Shown: positions 15,916 through 24,386, counted from the first letter of the stretch. The stretch is DNA of 33,286 bases from Pseudonocardia sp. (GCF_025965585.1 NZ_JAOPWR010000246.1:1-33286); one strand, 5' to 3'. The notes: a model not told the origin generated them from the sequence alone. A program made the numbers and translations.

Positions 15916-17160
15916 ATGAGCCTGTACACCCGTTTCGATCACTACAACCCGCCGATCGGCCCGGACGGGACGCCGTACGAGTTCTACGAGGCACTGCGCG
16001 ACGAGGCGTTGGAGACCGATACGCCGATCGGCTGGAGTGAGGTCTACGGCGGCTTCTGGGTGATCACGGGGTGGGCCGAAGCCAAGGAGATCCAGCGCAA
16101 CACCACCGCGTTCTCCAACGCGGGGACGACGTTTCCGACCTACGACACCCCCAACGACCGGCCCCTGATGCTCGCCGGCAGCGACGACCCTCAGCACGCC
16201 AAGTACCGCAAGTTCGTGCAGGCGCGCTTCTCGCCGGGCCAGGCTCAGAGCTTCAAGGATCGGCTGCGGGTGGTCACCAACGAGCTCATCGACTCCTTCG
16301 TCGAGCGCGGCCGCTTCGACCTGGCCGACGGCTTCACCAACGAGCTGCCCGCCCGGCTGACGGCCATCATGGGCGGCCTTCCGGAGTCCGACACGGGCCT
16401 GTACCGCACCTGGGTGCACGCCGCGGCGCAGCTGTCGGTGGCCAAGTCGGGCGCTTCCGCGGCCTATATCCGGGAACTCGACGAGTACTTCCAGGCCAAG
16501 ATCGGGGAGTGGCGCTCGCGTCCCGACGGCGACTACATGGCGATGATCGCCCAGGGTGACATCGACGGCGAGCCGCTCACCGACGCCGAGGTCAAGGGCT
16601 TCTTCTTCGGGCTGCTGCTCGGCGCCATCGACAACACCTCCTACTTGCTCGCCAGCATGTTCTGGCGGCTGTCGTGGGACCACGAGCTGCGCCGCAGGCT
16701 GGTGCGTCACCCGGAGTTGCTGCCCAGCGCGATCGACGAGTTCCTGCGCTTCTATTCCCCGGGCATCTCCGGGCGCCTGGTGCTGGAGCGCATCACCCTC
16801 GGTGGGGTCACGATGGAGCCGGGCCAGCAGGTCGTGATGCTCCACCAGGTCGAGAACCGGGACCCACGCGAGTTCGAGCATCCCGACGTCTTCGTGCCGG
16901 ACCGCTCCCCCAACCGCCACTTCGCGCTCGGCCTCGGCATCCATCGGTGCCTGGGCATGCACATCCTGCGCGTCGAAGCCCAGGTCATGGCCGAGGAGTT
17001 CTTCAAGCGCATCCCGGAGTGGCGGCTCGACCCGGACCGCCCGGCCCGCTGGTACGCCGGTCAGGTCAGCGGGATGGCCACCGTTCCGATCGTGTTCCCG
17101 CCCGGCGGTGGCCTGCCCGAGCCCGGCTGGGTCCCCGGCCGCGAATCGGCCCACGCATGA
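15916..17160 (+). CDS. cytochrome P450 (class I bacterial) with atypical I-helix
   Basis: A 414-aa soluble P450. The haem loop is FALGLGIHRCLG with Cys345 as axial ligand, and the K-helix ExxR is Glu275-Arg278. In the I-helix, where P450cam has G-G-L-D-T, this protein has G236-A-I-D239-N240. The conserved oxygen-activating threonine is therefore asparagine, a change known from P450cin (CYP176A). Residues 14-45 (IGPDGTPYEFYEALRDEA) resemble the usual N-terminal proline-rich start. The ATG at 15916 follows GAGAGGA. The gene overlaps the hydrolase gene by ATGA at 17157-17160. It probably hydroxylates or O-demethylates the imported compound; the substrate is unknown. Confidence 0.95.
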   Translation: MSLYTRFDHYNPPIGPDGTPYEFYEALRDEALETDTPIGWSEVYGGFWVITGWAEAKEIQRNTTAFSNAGTTFPTYDTPNDRPLMLAGSDDPQHAKYRKFVQARFSPGQAQSFKDRLRVVTNELIDSFVERGRFDLADGFTNELPARLTAIMGGLPESDTGLYRTWVHAAAQLSVAKSGASAAYIRELDEYFQAKIGEWRSRPDGDYMAMIAQGDIDGEPLTDAEVKGFFFGLLLGAIDNTSYLLASMFWRLSWDHELRRRLVRHPELLPSAIDEFLRFYSPGISGRLVLERITLGGVTMEPGQQVVMLHQVENRDPREFEHPDVFVPDRSPNRHFALGLGIHRCLGMHILRVEAQVMAEEFFKRIPEWRLDPDRPARWYAGQVSGMATVPIVFPPGGGLPEPGWVPGRESAHA

Positions 17161-18638
17161 GCGCGGGCACCACGGCTCGCGCCGCTCTGCCCACGGTCGA
17201 GGGCCCGCTATCCATGACGGCAGGATCACGCCCGTTCATGGTGGCCAGGGGTGACCTGGAGGCCGCTGGCTTCGTCGTCGAGGAGTACCTCGTCGGCGGC
17301 ACGGCGGACGTCTACGACTGGGGCCCGGACGGGACGTCGGCCACCCCCGTCGTGCGCACGCCTGACGCGCCGTACCGCACGCGGATCCTCGTCCGCAGGC
17401 CCGCCGACCCCGCGCGGTTCAGCGGGAACGTCTGGGTCGAGCTGAGCAACCCTTCGCGCGGGCACGACGTGGAGCTGCAGTGGTGTGCGGCGACCGACAA
17501 GTTCCTGCGCGACGGCGATGTGCACGTCGCGCTGACGATCAAGCCGATCGCCGTCGCCGCGCTGCAGCGTTTCGACCCGGTCCGCTACGCGTCGCTGTCG
17601 ATGGCCAACCCACTGCCTCCGCACGAGCAGGCCGTCGGCTCGCTGCCCGGCGAACCCGGTTACGACGAGAACGTCTCGAGGCTCTACGAGAACGGGCTGG
17701 CCTGGGACGTCATCAGTCAGGTCGGGCTCTTGCTGCGGGCCGGCGGCGAGGGCTCGCCGCTGGCCGGCTACGACGTCCGGCATGTGTTCGCGACCGGCGT
17801 CTCCCAGACCGCGTTCTTCCTCAACACCTGGATGGCGAACTTCGCCGGGCCCGCGGCGGAGGCTGCGGGTGCCTCTGTCTACGACGGCGTGGTCGCGTTC
17901 ATCGGGGCGGGGAAGACCGTGCCGATCAACCAGGCCGTCGCGGCGACCGCCCCCGAGGACCCGCGCAGCGCGTTGTCGCGCGGGCACGTGCCCTTCATCC
18001 GGTCCGACTCGCAGAGCGAACCGTTCACCCTCGACGGGTGGCGGACGCGCAGGCCCGACAGCGACGACCCCGCGGACCCCTACCGGCTCTACGAGTACGC
18101 CGGCACCTCGCACGGCTGGTCCGACATCTACAACCACCAGCCACCGCTCGCCGACGTGCTCGCCTCCGGGGCGGAGCCGCTGACGTTCGCCACCTGTGCC
18201 GAGCGCGTCTGGAACAGCCTGCCGCGGCAGTACCTCGAACCCGCCGTGCTGGCCAACATGGAGCGCTGGGTGGCCGACGGGACGGTCCCGCCCCGGCAGG
18301 CGGAACCGCTGCGGATCCTGGAGCCGGGGACTGCGTCGGCGCGCTTCGCGACCGACGATCACGGCAATGTGCTCGGCGGCGTGCGGACGCCGTACGTGGA
18401 CCTGCCCACCCGCATCTACCACGACCGGGCCACCGACTCCTCCCCGCGCAACCTCGGCCGGTTCTTCGGCCACGAGGTGCCGCTCGGGAGCCGGGTTCTG
18501 GAGCGGCTCTACCGCGACCACGCCGACTACGTCGCTCGCGTGGATGAAGCGGTCGAGGTGATGCTGGCCGACCGCTGGGTCGAGCCGGCCGAGGCCGAGC
18601 ACATTCGCGCGCAGGCGCGCTACACGGCGATCCCGTAG
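17157..18638 (+). CDS. alpha/beta-hydrolase domain protein (Abhydrolase_10-like)
   Basis: A 493-aa protein resembling the alpha/beta-hydrolase-domain family found in actinobacterial and proteobacterial catabolic clusters. Visible traits are an N-terminal beta-rich region, NVWVELSNPSRG, the putative nucleophile elbow GVSQTAFFLN with the catalytic Ser, and YEYAGTSHGWSD, with the likely catalytic His. The last ~70 residues form an acidic and Arg-rich helical tail. Such enzymes hydrolyse esters or lactones or act on C-C bonds; the reaction here cannot be fixed. The ATG overlaps the P450 stop, so the two proteins are made together and very likely act in consecutive steps. No signal peptide is seen, so it is cytoplasmic. 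Confidence 0.82.
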   Translation: MSAGTTARAALPTVEGPLSMTAGSRPFMVARGDLEAAGFVVEEYLVGGTADVYDWGPDGTSATPVVRTPDAPYRTRILVRRPADPARFSGNVWVELSNPSRGHDVELQWCAATDKFLRDGDVHVALTIKPIAVAALQRFDPVRYASLSMANPLPPHEQAVGSLPGEPGYDENVSRLYENGLAWDVISQVGLLLRAGGEGSPLAGYDVRHVFATGVSQTAFFLNTWMANFAGPAAEAAGASVYDGVVAFIGAGKTVPINQAVAATAPEDPRSALSRGHVPFIRSDSQSEPFTLDGWRTRRPDSDDPADPYRLYEYAGTSHGWSDIYNHQPPLADVLASGAEPLTFATCAERVWNSLPRQYLEPAVLANMERWVADGTVPPRQAEPLRILEPGTASARFATDDHGNVLGGVRTPYVDLPTRIYHDRATDSSPRNLGRFFGHEVPLGSRVLERLYRDHADYVARVDEAVEVMLADRWVEPAEAEHIRAQARYTAIP

Positions 18639-18659
18639 CCGGGGTCGAGAGGGAGTGGC

Positions 18660-18917
18660 ATGGCATACGTGATCGGGCAGACGTGCATCGGCGAGAAGCG
18701 CGGGGAGTGCGTCCCCGTCTGCCCGGTGGACTGCATCCATCCGACACCCGACGAGCCGGGGTACGCGAGCTCGGAGCAGCTCTACATCAATCCCGACGAG
18801 TGCATCGACTGCGAGGCCTGCAAGGACGCGTGCCCGGTGAACGCGATCAGCCACGAGGAGTTCGTGTCCGCGGACCTGCACCGTTTCATCGAGATCAACG
18901 CGGCCTTCTACCGGTGA
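18660..18917 (+). CDS. 7Fe-type (3Fe-4S/4Fe-4S) ferredoxin
   Basis: An 85-aa two-cluster ferredoxin. The first site is CIGEKRGECVPVCPVDCI (Cys9, Cys17, Cys21, Cys25), with the long first spacing typical of the 3Fe cluster in seven-iron ferredoxins of actinobacteria. The second is CIDCEACKDACP, a standard 4Fe-4S set. ATG at 18660 lies 21 bases after the hydrolase stop, with GAGAGGGAG upstream. It gives the operon two ferredoxins of different potential. It may serve as the link between FprA and the 3Fe-4S ferredoxin, or feed a further oxygenase. FprA-type reductases are known to reduce 7Fe ferredoxins. Confidence 0.93.
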   Translation: MAYVIGQTCIGEKRGECVPVCPVDCIHPTPDEPGYASSEQLYINPDECIDCEACKDACPVNAISHEEFVSADLHRFIEINAAFYR

Positions 18918-18930
18918 GAGGACGGGGAAC

Positions 18931-19086
18931 GTGGTGAGGACACGGCTGCGGTGCCCGTGCGGCGAGATGATCACAGCGCCGGACGAGGACCTGCTGGTCG
19001 AGCGAGCCTACGAACACCTGGCCGCCGAGCATCCGGCGCTGGCCGATACCTACACCCGCGACGAGGTCCTGTTCATGGCCTACTGA
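18931..19086 (+). CDS. short DUF1059-like cysteine protein
   Basis: A 51-aa frame starting at GTG 18931 (or GTG 18934), preceded by AGAGGACGGGG, and ending with TGA at 19084-19086. It begins VVRTRLRCPCGEMI and ends TRDEVLFMAY. The CPCG pair, an acidic helix with EHLAAEHP, and a terminal ...EvlFMAY resemble the small DUF1059 family, whose role is not known to me. It lies 13 bases after the ferredoxin gene and 54 before the second ROK gene, so it is probably part of the operon. Its size and GTG start make it easy to miss. A single CxC pair plus the His residues could bind zinc or iron. Confidence 0.65.
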   Translation: MVRTRLRCPCGEMITAPDEDLLVERAYEHLAAEHPALADTYTRDEVLFMAY

Positions 19087-19140
19087 CCACGGCCGCATGC
19101 CGCGATGACAGGATCGACAACGCAGGGGGGAGGGGTTCAC

Positions 19141-20403
19141 ATGGGCGCCGCGCTGCCGGGATCCGGCGCGGACGGGGAGCAGTGGGACTCGCTGGTCGCG
19201 GTACTCGACTTGATCCGGCGACGAGGTGTGCGCACGCGGGCCGAGCTCGGCCGGCAGCTCGCCCTCGGCCGGACGCTGGTCACACAGCGGGTCGGCCAGC
19301 TGATCGACAGCAGCCTGGTGCACGAGGGCCCCCTCGGGTCCTCCATCGGCGGGCGGGCAACACGGGAGCTGTGCTTCCGGGCCTCGGCCGGCACCGTGCT
19401 CGTCGCCGAGCTCGGGGTGACGAAGGTGAGCGTCGGCCGGACGGACCTGGCCGGGACGCTCATCGAGCACCACGAACAGGCGTGGGACATCGCGCAGGGG
19501 CCGGAGGCCTCGCTGCGACAGATCGGTGACCTATTCGACGCGATGCGCCCGGCGGAGCCGGTCTGGGGCATCGGCCTTGGCGTGCCCGGGCCGGTGGAGT
19601 TCACCTCAGGCCGCCCGATCGCGCCGCCGATGATGCCGGGCTGGGACGGATTTCCGGTCCGGGACTGGCTGGCCGCCCGCTATGCCGCCCCGGTCTGGGT
19701 GGACAACGAGGTCAACGCGATGGCGCTGGGGGAGCACCGCGCCGGGCTCGGCCGAGGGGTCGACGACCAGGTGTTCGTCAAGATCGGTTCGGGCATCGGT
19801 GTCGGACTCATCTCCGGCGGACGCCTGCACCGGGGCGCGCAAGGCTGCGCCGGCGACGTCGGGCACATAGCGGTCACCGATCCGGTCGGGACGATCTGCC
19901 GCTGTGGGAAGAGCGGCTGCCTGGAGGCAGTCGCCGGCGGCTACGCGCTGGTGCGGGACGCGACGGCTGCCGCGGAGCAGGGCCGCAGCGAGCACCTCGC
20001 GGCGCGGCTGCTCGCCGCGGGTCGGCTGGAACCACGGGACATAACAGGCGCGGCTGAGCTCGGTGACCGCGTCGCGTTAGAGCTGATGAACCGGGCGGGC
20101 CACCTGATCGGGGAGATGCTGGCGATGCTGGTCAACTTCTACAACCCCTCGCTCATGGTGGTCGGCGGCGGTGTCGCCGCTGTAGGGGATCAACTGCTGG
20201 CGGCGATCCGCCAGAACGTGTACCTGCGATCCCTTCCGCTGGCGACACGCGATCTGCGCGTCGTCGCCTCCGAGCTGGAGGATCGTGCCGGTCTCGTAGG
20301 CGCCGGACTGATGGTGATCGACGAACTGTTCTCCCGGGAGCGGTTCCGGTCGTGGTTCGACGACAGTTCTCCGACCGGTCGGCCGGAGCTCACGGCGAGC
20401 TGA
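19141..20403 (+). CDS. ROK-family transcriptional regulator (copy 2)
   Basis: A 420-aa ROK protein, equal in length to copy 1 at 4340 and alike along its whole length. Shared blocks include TQRVGQLI, PGPVE, DNEVNAMALGE, GAQGCAGDVGH, LVNFYNPSL and the terminal GRPEL. The winged helix is at residues ~17-70. The zinc motif is CRCGKSGCLE. Ligand-domain identity appears higher than in the DNA-reading helix, where GRLSGLGRTVIT in copy 1 reads GRQLALGRTLVT here. The ATG at 19141 follows GGGGGGAGGGG. An ATG 36 bases earlier is possible but poorly placed. Being last in the ABC-P450 operon, it is probably autoregulated. Confidence 0.92.
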   Translation: MGAALPGSGADGEQWDSLVAVLDLIRRRGVRTRAELGRQLALGRTLVTQRVGQLIDSSLVHEGPLGSSIGGRATRELCFRASAGTVLVAELGVTKVSVGRTDLAGTLIEHHEQAWDIAQGPEASLRQIGDLFDAMRPAEPVWGIGLGVPGPVEFTSGRPIAPPMMPGWDGFPVRDWLAARYAAPVWVDNEVNAMALGEHRAGLGRGVDDQVFVKIGSGIGVGLISGGRLHRGAQGCAGDVGHIAVTDPVGTICRCGKSGCLEAVAGGYALVRDATAAAEQGRSEHLAARLLAAGRLEPRDITGAAELGDRVALELMNRAGHLIGEMLAMLVNFYNPSLMVVGGGVAAVGDQLLAAIRQNVYLRSLPLATRDLRVVASELEDRAGLVGAGLMVIDELFSRERFRSWFDDSSPTGRPELTAS

Positions 20404-20430
20404 ACCCATGCTCCGACTTGGGTTGGGTTC
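20402..20430 (+). terminator. possible terminator after the second ROK gene
   Basis: GAACCCA (20402-20408, overlapping the stop codon) and TGGGTTC (20424-20430) form a 7-bp stem with a 15-base loop. No T-tract follows, as is common in high-GC actinobacteria. The remaining bases to 20682 hold no gene I can support. Confidence 0.4.
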
Positions 20431-20682
20431 GGCGAACTCGCACGCTGTGAGGCGCACCCGGCTGGGGAAGGGAGGGGAGGGGCCCGCAGCACGACCGGAC
20501 CGGCCGGCGCGGCCCACCCGCCGAGTCAGCTGCCTGGGCCCCGACGACGATCTACCACGACGTGCTCGGACCGAATGCGTGGTGCGCCTCGATCGGTTCG
20601 CCCTGGGCTGCCTCAGGATCGCGTCGTCGGAGGCGCCAGGGACGTCGGCGCGAACGCGACCTCCGGGTGCACGCGCTCCCCT

Positions 20683-20998
20683 GTCGCTGATCCAGCTGCT
20701 GAGCAGGGCGATAGCGTCCGCGGACGGTGAGCCGGGTTCGGTCGAATAGATGACAGCGTCTGCTCCGGGTCGTCAGCGGAGCAGAGGCCTCGCACTCGAT
20801 GGTGAGATCGCCGACGAAGGGATGCCGGGAGTGCTTCCTGCCGTGCGTCCGCTCGGAAACGCTGCGATCGGCCCACCAGCGCGGGAAGTCGGGGCTGCGC
20901 AGGGAGAACTCACCGACAAGGGCCGCGAGCTGGAGGTCGCCGGGATGCCGTTCGGCGTCAAGCCGCAGGATCACCACGGTCTCGGCCGCGATGAGGAG
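20683..20998 (-). pseudogene. C-terminal remnant of an MmyB-type XRE regulator
   Basis: After a TAG at 21001-20999 the minus strand reads AAETVVILRLDAERHPGD, LAALVGEFSLRSPDFPRWWA and HGRKHSRHPFVGDLTIE. This is the ligand-binding (MmyB-like) half of actinobacterial XRE-family regulators. The expected ending continues in other frames: CSADDPEQTL, then VIYSTEPGSPSADAIALLSSW. At least two indels break it, and the helix-turn-helix half is missing. It is a dead gene just downstream of the SpoIIE-type regulator. Confidence 0.75.
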
Positions 20999-21148
20999 CT
21001 ATCGCCGGCCGCCGGGCACCGTCCCCGTCTACTACCTCCTCTCGGGCTTCCGCGCGCCGTTCGTTCTCGCCAGCGCGGCGACAGACCCGGCAGTGCCGTG
21101 CAGTCTTCGGCCGTCTCGTACCAGAGATGGGGTTGTGGTCACCGGTGA

Positions 21149-23149
21149 TCAGCTCAGGAGTTCCTCGAAGGATTCGACGATCTCGGCGACCTGGCTCAGC
21201 CCGGTCAGCGCCAACACCTGGTGGGCGGCGGTGCCGGTGGGGCCGATCAGCTGGAGCCGGCGACCATCCCCGGCCATCTGCTCGGCGAGTTGGTAGAGCA
21301 GCTGGACGCCGGCGCTGGCCAAGTGGCTCACGCCGGTGAGGTTGACGACCAACGGGAGCACGCCGCCGCGGCTGGCTTCCAGCAGGCGCTGATGCAGTTC
21401 GGCGGCAGTACACAGGTCGATCGGCCCGTGCACCGCCACCTGCGGGGGGCCGACCTCGATGATCTCGACGCGGAAGCCGGCTTCGCCGGACGCGGCGCTG
21501 CGCCGGGGGCCGTCGCTGTCGGAGCTGACGGCGGGCAGGCGGCTCAGCTCGCGGTCCATCAGGACACTGGTGCCGTTCGCGGCGCTGTCGATCTCCATGG
21601 TGTCCATGCAGCCACGGATCAGCGCGAACCCCCGTCCTCGATTCCCCGGATGGACCGGTGGGGGCGCCCACCGACCGGTGTCGGTGACGGTCATGCAGAC
21701 TCGACCGGCGCCGTCGAGGAGCCCTTCGACCCGCACTGATCCCGCGTCGTCGGCGTAGGCGTGTTCGATGACGTTGCTGACCGCCTCGAGCACGGCGAGT
21801 TGCACGGCGAGCGCGTCGTCGTTGCCGCCACCCAGCAAGGTCAACCAGTCTCCGAGCCGGGTGCGCAGTCCTGCCAACGCGCCGGGCAAGGCCGGCAGAT
21901 CGGCGTCGAACGGCGGGGGATGGGTCCCAGTCCACTGCACCGCCAGCACGGTCACGTCATCGGTATGGCCGTCACGGGTCATGCGTTCCACCGTCAGCTC
22001 GCACACCCGGTCAGCGGCCACGGCGGCCATCATCGGCGGCGTGTCCCGGGCCAGCACCTCGTCCGCGACGACTCGCAGCAGATCCAGGCCCTGCTGCAGA
22101 GGCCGGTCGGGGCGCTCGACCAGGCCGTCGGTGTAGAGCAGCACCGCGTCGCCGGTCTGCAGCCGCACCGACTGCACCGGGACGGGGGTGGTGGTGGCGA
22201 CGACGCCGAGCGGCCCCCCGGGCCCGACAGGCAGATAGTGGGCCTGCCCGTCGGCGGCCAGCACCAGCGGCGGCGGATGCCCGCCGCAGATGTAGTCCAG
22301 CCGCCCGTCGGTCGAGTCCAGCACGGCCAGGCACACAGTGCTGGCCCTCGCCTCCGGTACCCGTGCGACGAAGCGGTCCAGCCGGACCAGCACCTCGGGG
22401 AGCTCGAAACCATCGAGCATGAGCTCCATCAGCACCGCCCGCAGCTGGCCCATGGCCGCCGAAGCCTGCGGGCCGGAGCCGACCACGTCACCGACGACCA
22501 ACCCGACCCGGCCGTCCCCGAGCGACACCGCGTCGAACCAGTCACCGCCGGCGCCCTGCTCACGGTCGGCGACCAGGTAGCGGGCCGCGATCCCCAGCCC
22601 GGGAAGCACCGGCAACCGCTTCGGCAGCAGATTGCGTTGCAGGGCCATGACCTCATCCAGCGCGGCTTGGTAACGCCGTTCGAACGCGGTGGCCTGAGCC
22701 TCGGCCGTCTGCCGGGCCGCCACGACGTCGGTCACATCCATCGCGTGCACGACGACCCCGCACGCCGCGCCGTCTCGGGGCCGGGTCGGCATGGCGGTGA
22801 AGTCGAGGTAGCACTCCTCGAGCCGACCGTCCCCGTTGTCGTCCACCAGGATGCGCCACTCGCGCTCGGAGAGCGTGCGCCCGCTGGTGTAGACCTTGTC
22901 GAGCACGTCGGCCAGCCGTTGCCCGTCGACCTCGGGTAGCGCCTCCCTCACGGGTAGCCCGACGACCCGGCGGCCGGGTCTCAACATGGCCCGCGCTGCT
23001 CGGTTGACCGCCGCGATGACGTGATCAGGACCCTCGAAGACGAACACGTGCGCCGGCAGATCCTCGAAACACTCGGCGACCACCCGCGGATCGCCGAACA
23101 CCCGCGGGTCCGGCTCGCCTGCCTCCACGGCCCCACAGTCCGCTGTCAC
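21149..23149 (-). CDS. PAS-SpoIIE phosphatase-HATPase-STAS fusion regulator
   Basis: A 666-aa signalling protein with four modules. Residues ~20-140 are a PAS sensor (HVFVFEGPDHVIAAVNRAA). Residues ~175-390 form a SpoIIE/PP2C phosphatase domain with GGDWFDAVSLGDGRVGLVVG (metal-binding Asp residues) and TDDVTVLAV. Residues ~415-545 make an RsbW-type ATPase with N-box LEAVSNVIEHAY and G-box GRGFALIRG. Residues ~565-666 form a STAS anti-anti-sigma domain with the phosphorylatable Ser in SHLASAGVQLL. The start GTG 23149 follows GGGGG; the upstream open frame is low-complexity and lacks a ribosome site. All three parts of a partner-switching module lie in one chain, so it probably senses a ligand or redox cue and controls an alternative sigma factor. 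Confidence 0.9.
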   Translation of the reverse strand: MTADCGAVEAGEPDPRVFGDPRVVAECFEDLPAHVFVFEGPDHVIAAVNRAARAMLRPGRRVVGLPVREALPEVDGQRLADVLDKVYTSGRTLSEREWRILVDDNGDGRLEECYLDFTAMPTRPRDGAACGVVVHAMDVTDVVAARQTAEAQATAFERRYQAALDEVMALQRNLLPKRLPVLPGLGIAARYLVADREQGAGGDWFDAVSLGDGRVGLVVGDVVGSGPQASAAMGQLRAVLMELMLDGFELPEVLVRLDRFVARVPEARASTVCLAVLDSTDGRLDYICGGHPPPLVLAADGQAHYLPVGPGGPLGVVATTTPVPVQSVRLQTGDAVLLYTDGLVERPDRPLQQGLDLLRVVADEVLARDTPPMMAAVAADRVCELTVERMTRDGHTDDVTVLAVQWTGTHPPPFDADLPALPGALAGLRTRLGDWLTLLGGGNDDALAVQLAVLEAVSNVIEHAYADDAGSVRVEGLLDGAGRVCMTVTDTGRWAPPPVHPGNRGRGFALIRGCMDTMEIDSAANGTSVLMDRELSRLPAVSSDSDGPRRSAASGEAGFRVEIIEVGPPQVAVHGPIDLCTAAELHQRLLEASRGGVLPLVVNLTGVSHLASAGVQLLYQLAEQMAGDGRRLQLIGPTGTAAHQVLALTGLSQVAEIVESFEELLS

Positions 23150-23222
23150 GGCTGACCCCCTGGATCGAGCGGCCGGGGGACAGGACCAGTCGGCAGGGCT
23201 GGGCGAAGACGGTGAGTTCACG

Positions 23223-23456
23223 TCAGTTCCCCGGCTGTGCAGTCCGTACCTGGTCACAGGTTCGTTGTACGTCCTCCCACACACGGCGGGCCTCGCTGTC
23301 CTCAGCGATCCAGCTCGCGGCCGCCGCAGCCGAGGCCGCGTCCCCGTTGTCGGCGAGGACGTGCAGTTCCACGAGCCGATCGATCCACTGCGGGTATACC
23401 GGTTCGCCGTGCCCGGGCTCCGCAGTCGTGCGCACTTCAGGGTGTTCACGGTTCAT
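23223..23456 (-). CDS. small hypothetical protein upstream of the SpoIIE-type regulator
   Basis: A 77-aa acidic protein that I do not recognise. ATG 23456 follows AAAGGA; a start 72 bases further upstream is open but adds an Asp/Ala-rich tail without a ribosome site. It contains YPQWIDRLVELHVLADNGD and a helical Ala-rich part with WIAEDSEARRVWEDV. It ends 73 bases before the start of the phosphatase/ATPase gene in the same direction, so the two probably form an operon. The all-helical character could fit a small adaptor; this is not supported by any motif. Confidence 0.55.
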   Translation of the reverse strand: MNREHPEVRTTAEPGHGEPVYPQWIDRLVELHVLADNGDAASAAAAASWIAEDSEARRVWEDVQRTCDQVRTAQPGN

Positions 23457-24386
23457 GGGGTGTCCTTTCGTCGATAATTCGTATTGCTCGTCGTCAGCCG
23501 GCGAACCGGCGACAGGTGTGGTCGTCATCGGTTCGGTGTCCGTGGCGACTGGCGGCTCGGTCAGGCCCGGATCTGCCGTTCGTGCGACGCATCAATCAGC
23601 GGGCGAGAGAGGCGATAGAGCTGTGGTCGGGGGCCGGCCGGGCGCACGCCGCCGACCGACCCCCGTCGATGTGGTACCGGAACCGCCTCCTGGGGAGCAG
23701 TCCGAGTGCCACCGGCAAATGGATTGGCCAAGTCTCCCCTGAAAAAGGCGGGAACTCGCCGTGGTACGGCCAGGACGTCAGTCATTGATCGGATCGTGGC
23801 CACCCGGTCGGTAAACCCTTGCCCAGTAGACTCACAGCCCTCCGACCGGCCAGGATTCGTGTCCGGGAGAACCAGGCCCCGTCCGTCACCGAAGCTTCGC
23901 CAGTCACGTCGCCCGTTATCTCGCCCTGCCACGGCCCTGCTCTCAGCGGCGGCGTCGCAGGCCGTTCGCCAAGGTCGGTCATCGGTGGGTCCGAGGTGCC
24001 GGCATCGGGGCGGGGTAGAGGTATCGGCACCCGCTGGATGTGCGATTGCCGTACAGGCCTACGGTGAGTGGCATACGTCGTTTACTCCGAGGTTGTTGGT
24101 CGCGCACCGTGTGTCACGTGCGAACACACCCTCGGTCGCTCGGGCACGACCATCAAGCACCGCTCGCTACAGAATCGTGTAGTCGGGGTTCACATGGGGG
24201 CCTCTGTGATCGCCCGCCGGCGCCGCGGTCGATCTCCTCCCACGAGCGGTGGGCTCCGTCCTGCCAGCTCAGCACGTAAACAGGCGACGGATCCGCCCGC
24301 CTCGCAGCCCGGTGCGGCACCGTGGCCCACATTGAACGTCGTGCGACACGATGTGTACGGAAACCCGGTGACGGGTAATGAAGCCC
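23457..24386. other. 930-base gap without a recognisable gene
   Basis: Short open runs occur on both strands, but none has a ribosome site, a family motif or a sensible amino-acid pattern. The stretch should hold the promoter for the 23456 gene (near the AT-richer 23465-23490) and the end of the LysR transcript. No tRNA or clear hairpin was found. Confidence 0.5.

Noticed and set aside
19132..19145. 14-base string GGGGTTCACATGGG also at 24185-24198
   Set aside because: A 14-base match is expected by chance in a window of this size, and the flanks do not align.
24105..24190. possible remnant of a third ROK winged-helix region (LGRSGTT-like reading)
   Set aside because: The similarity is a few common residues in GC-rich DNA; no other ROK block follows.
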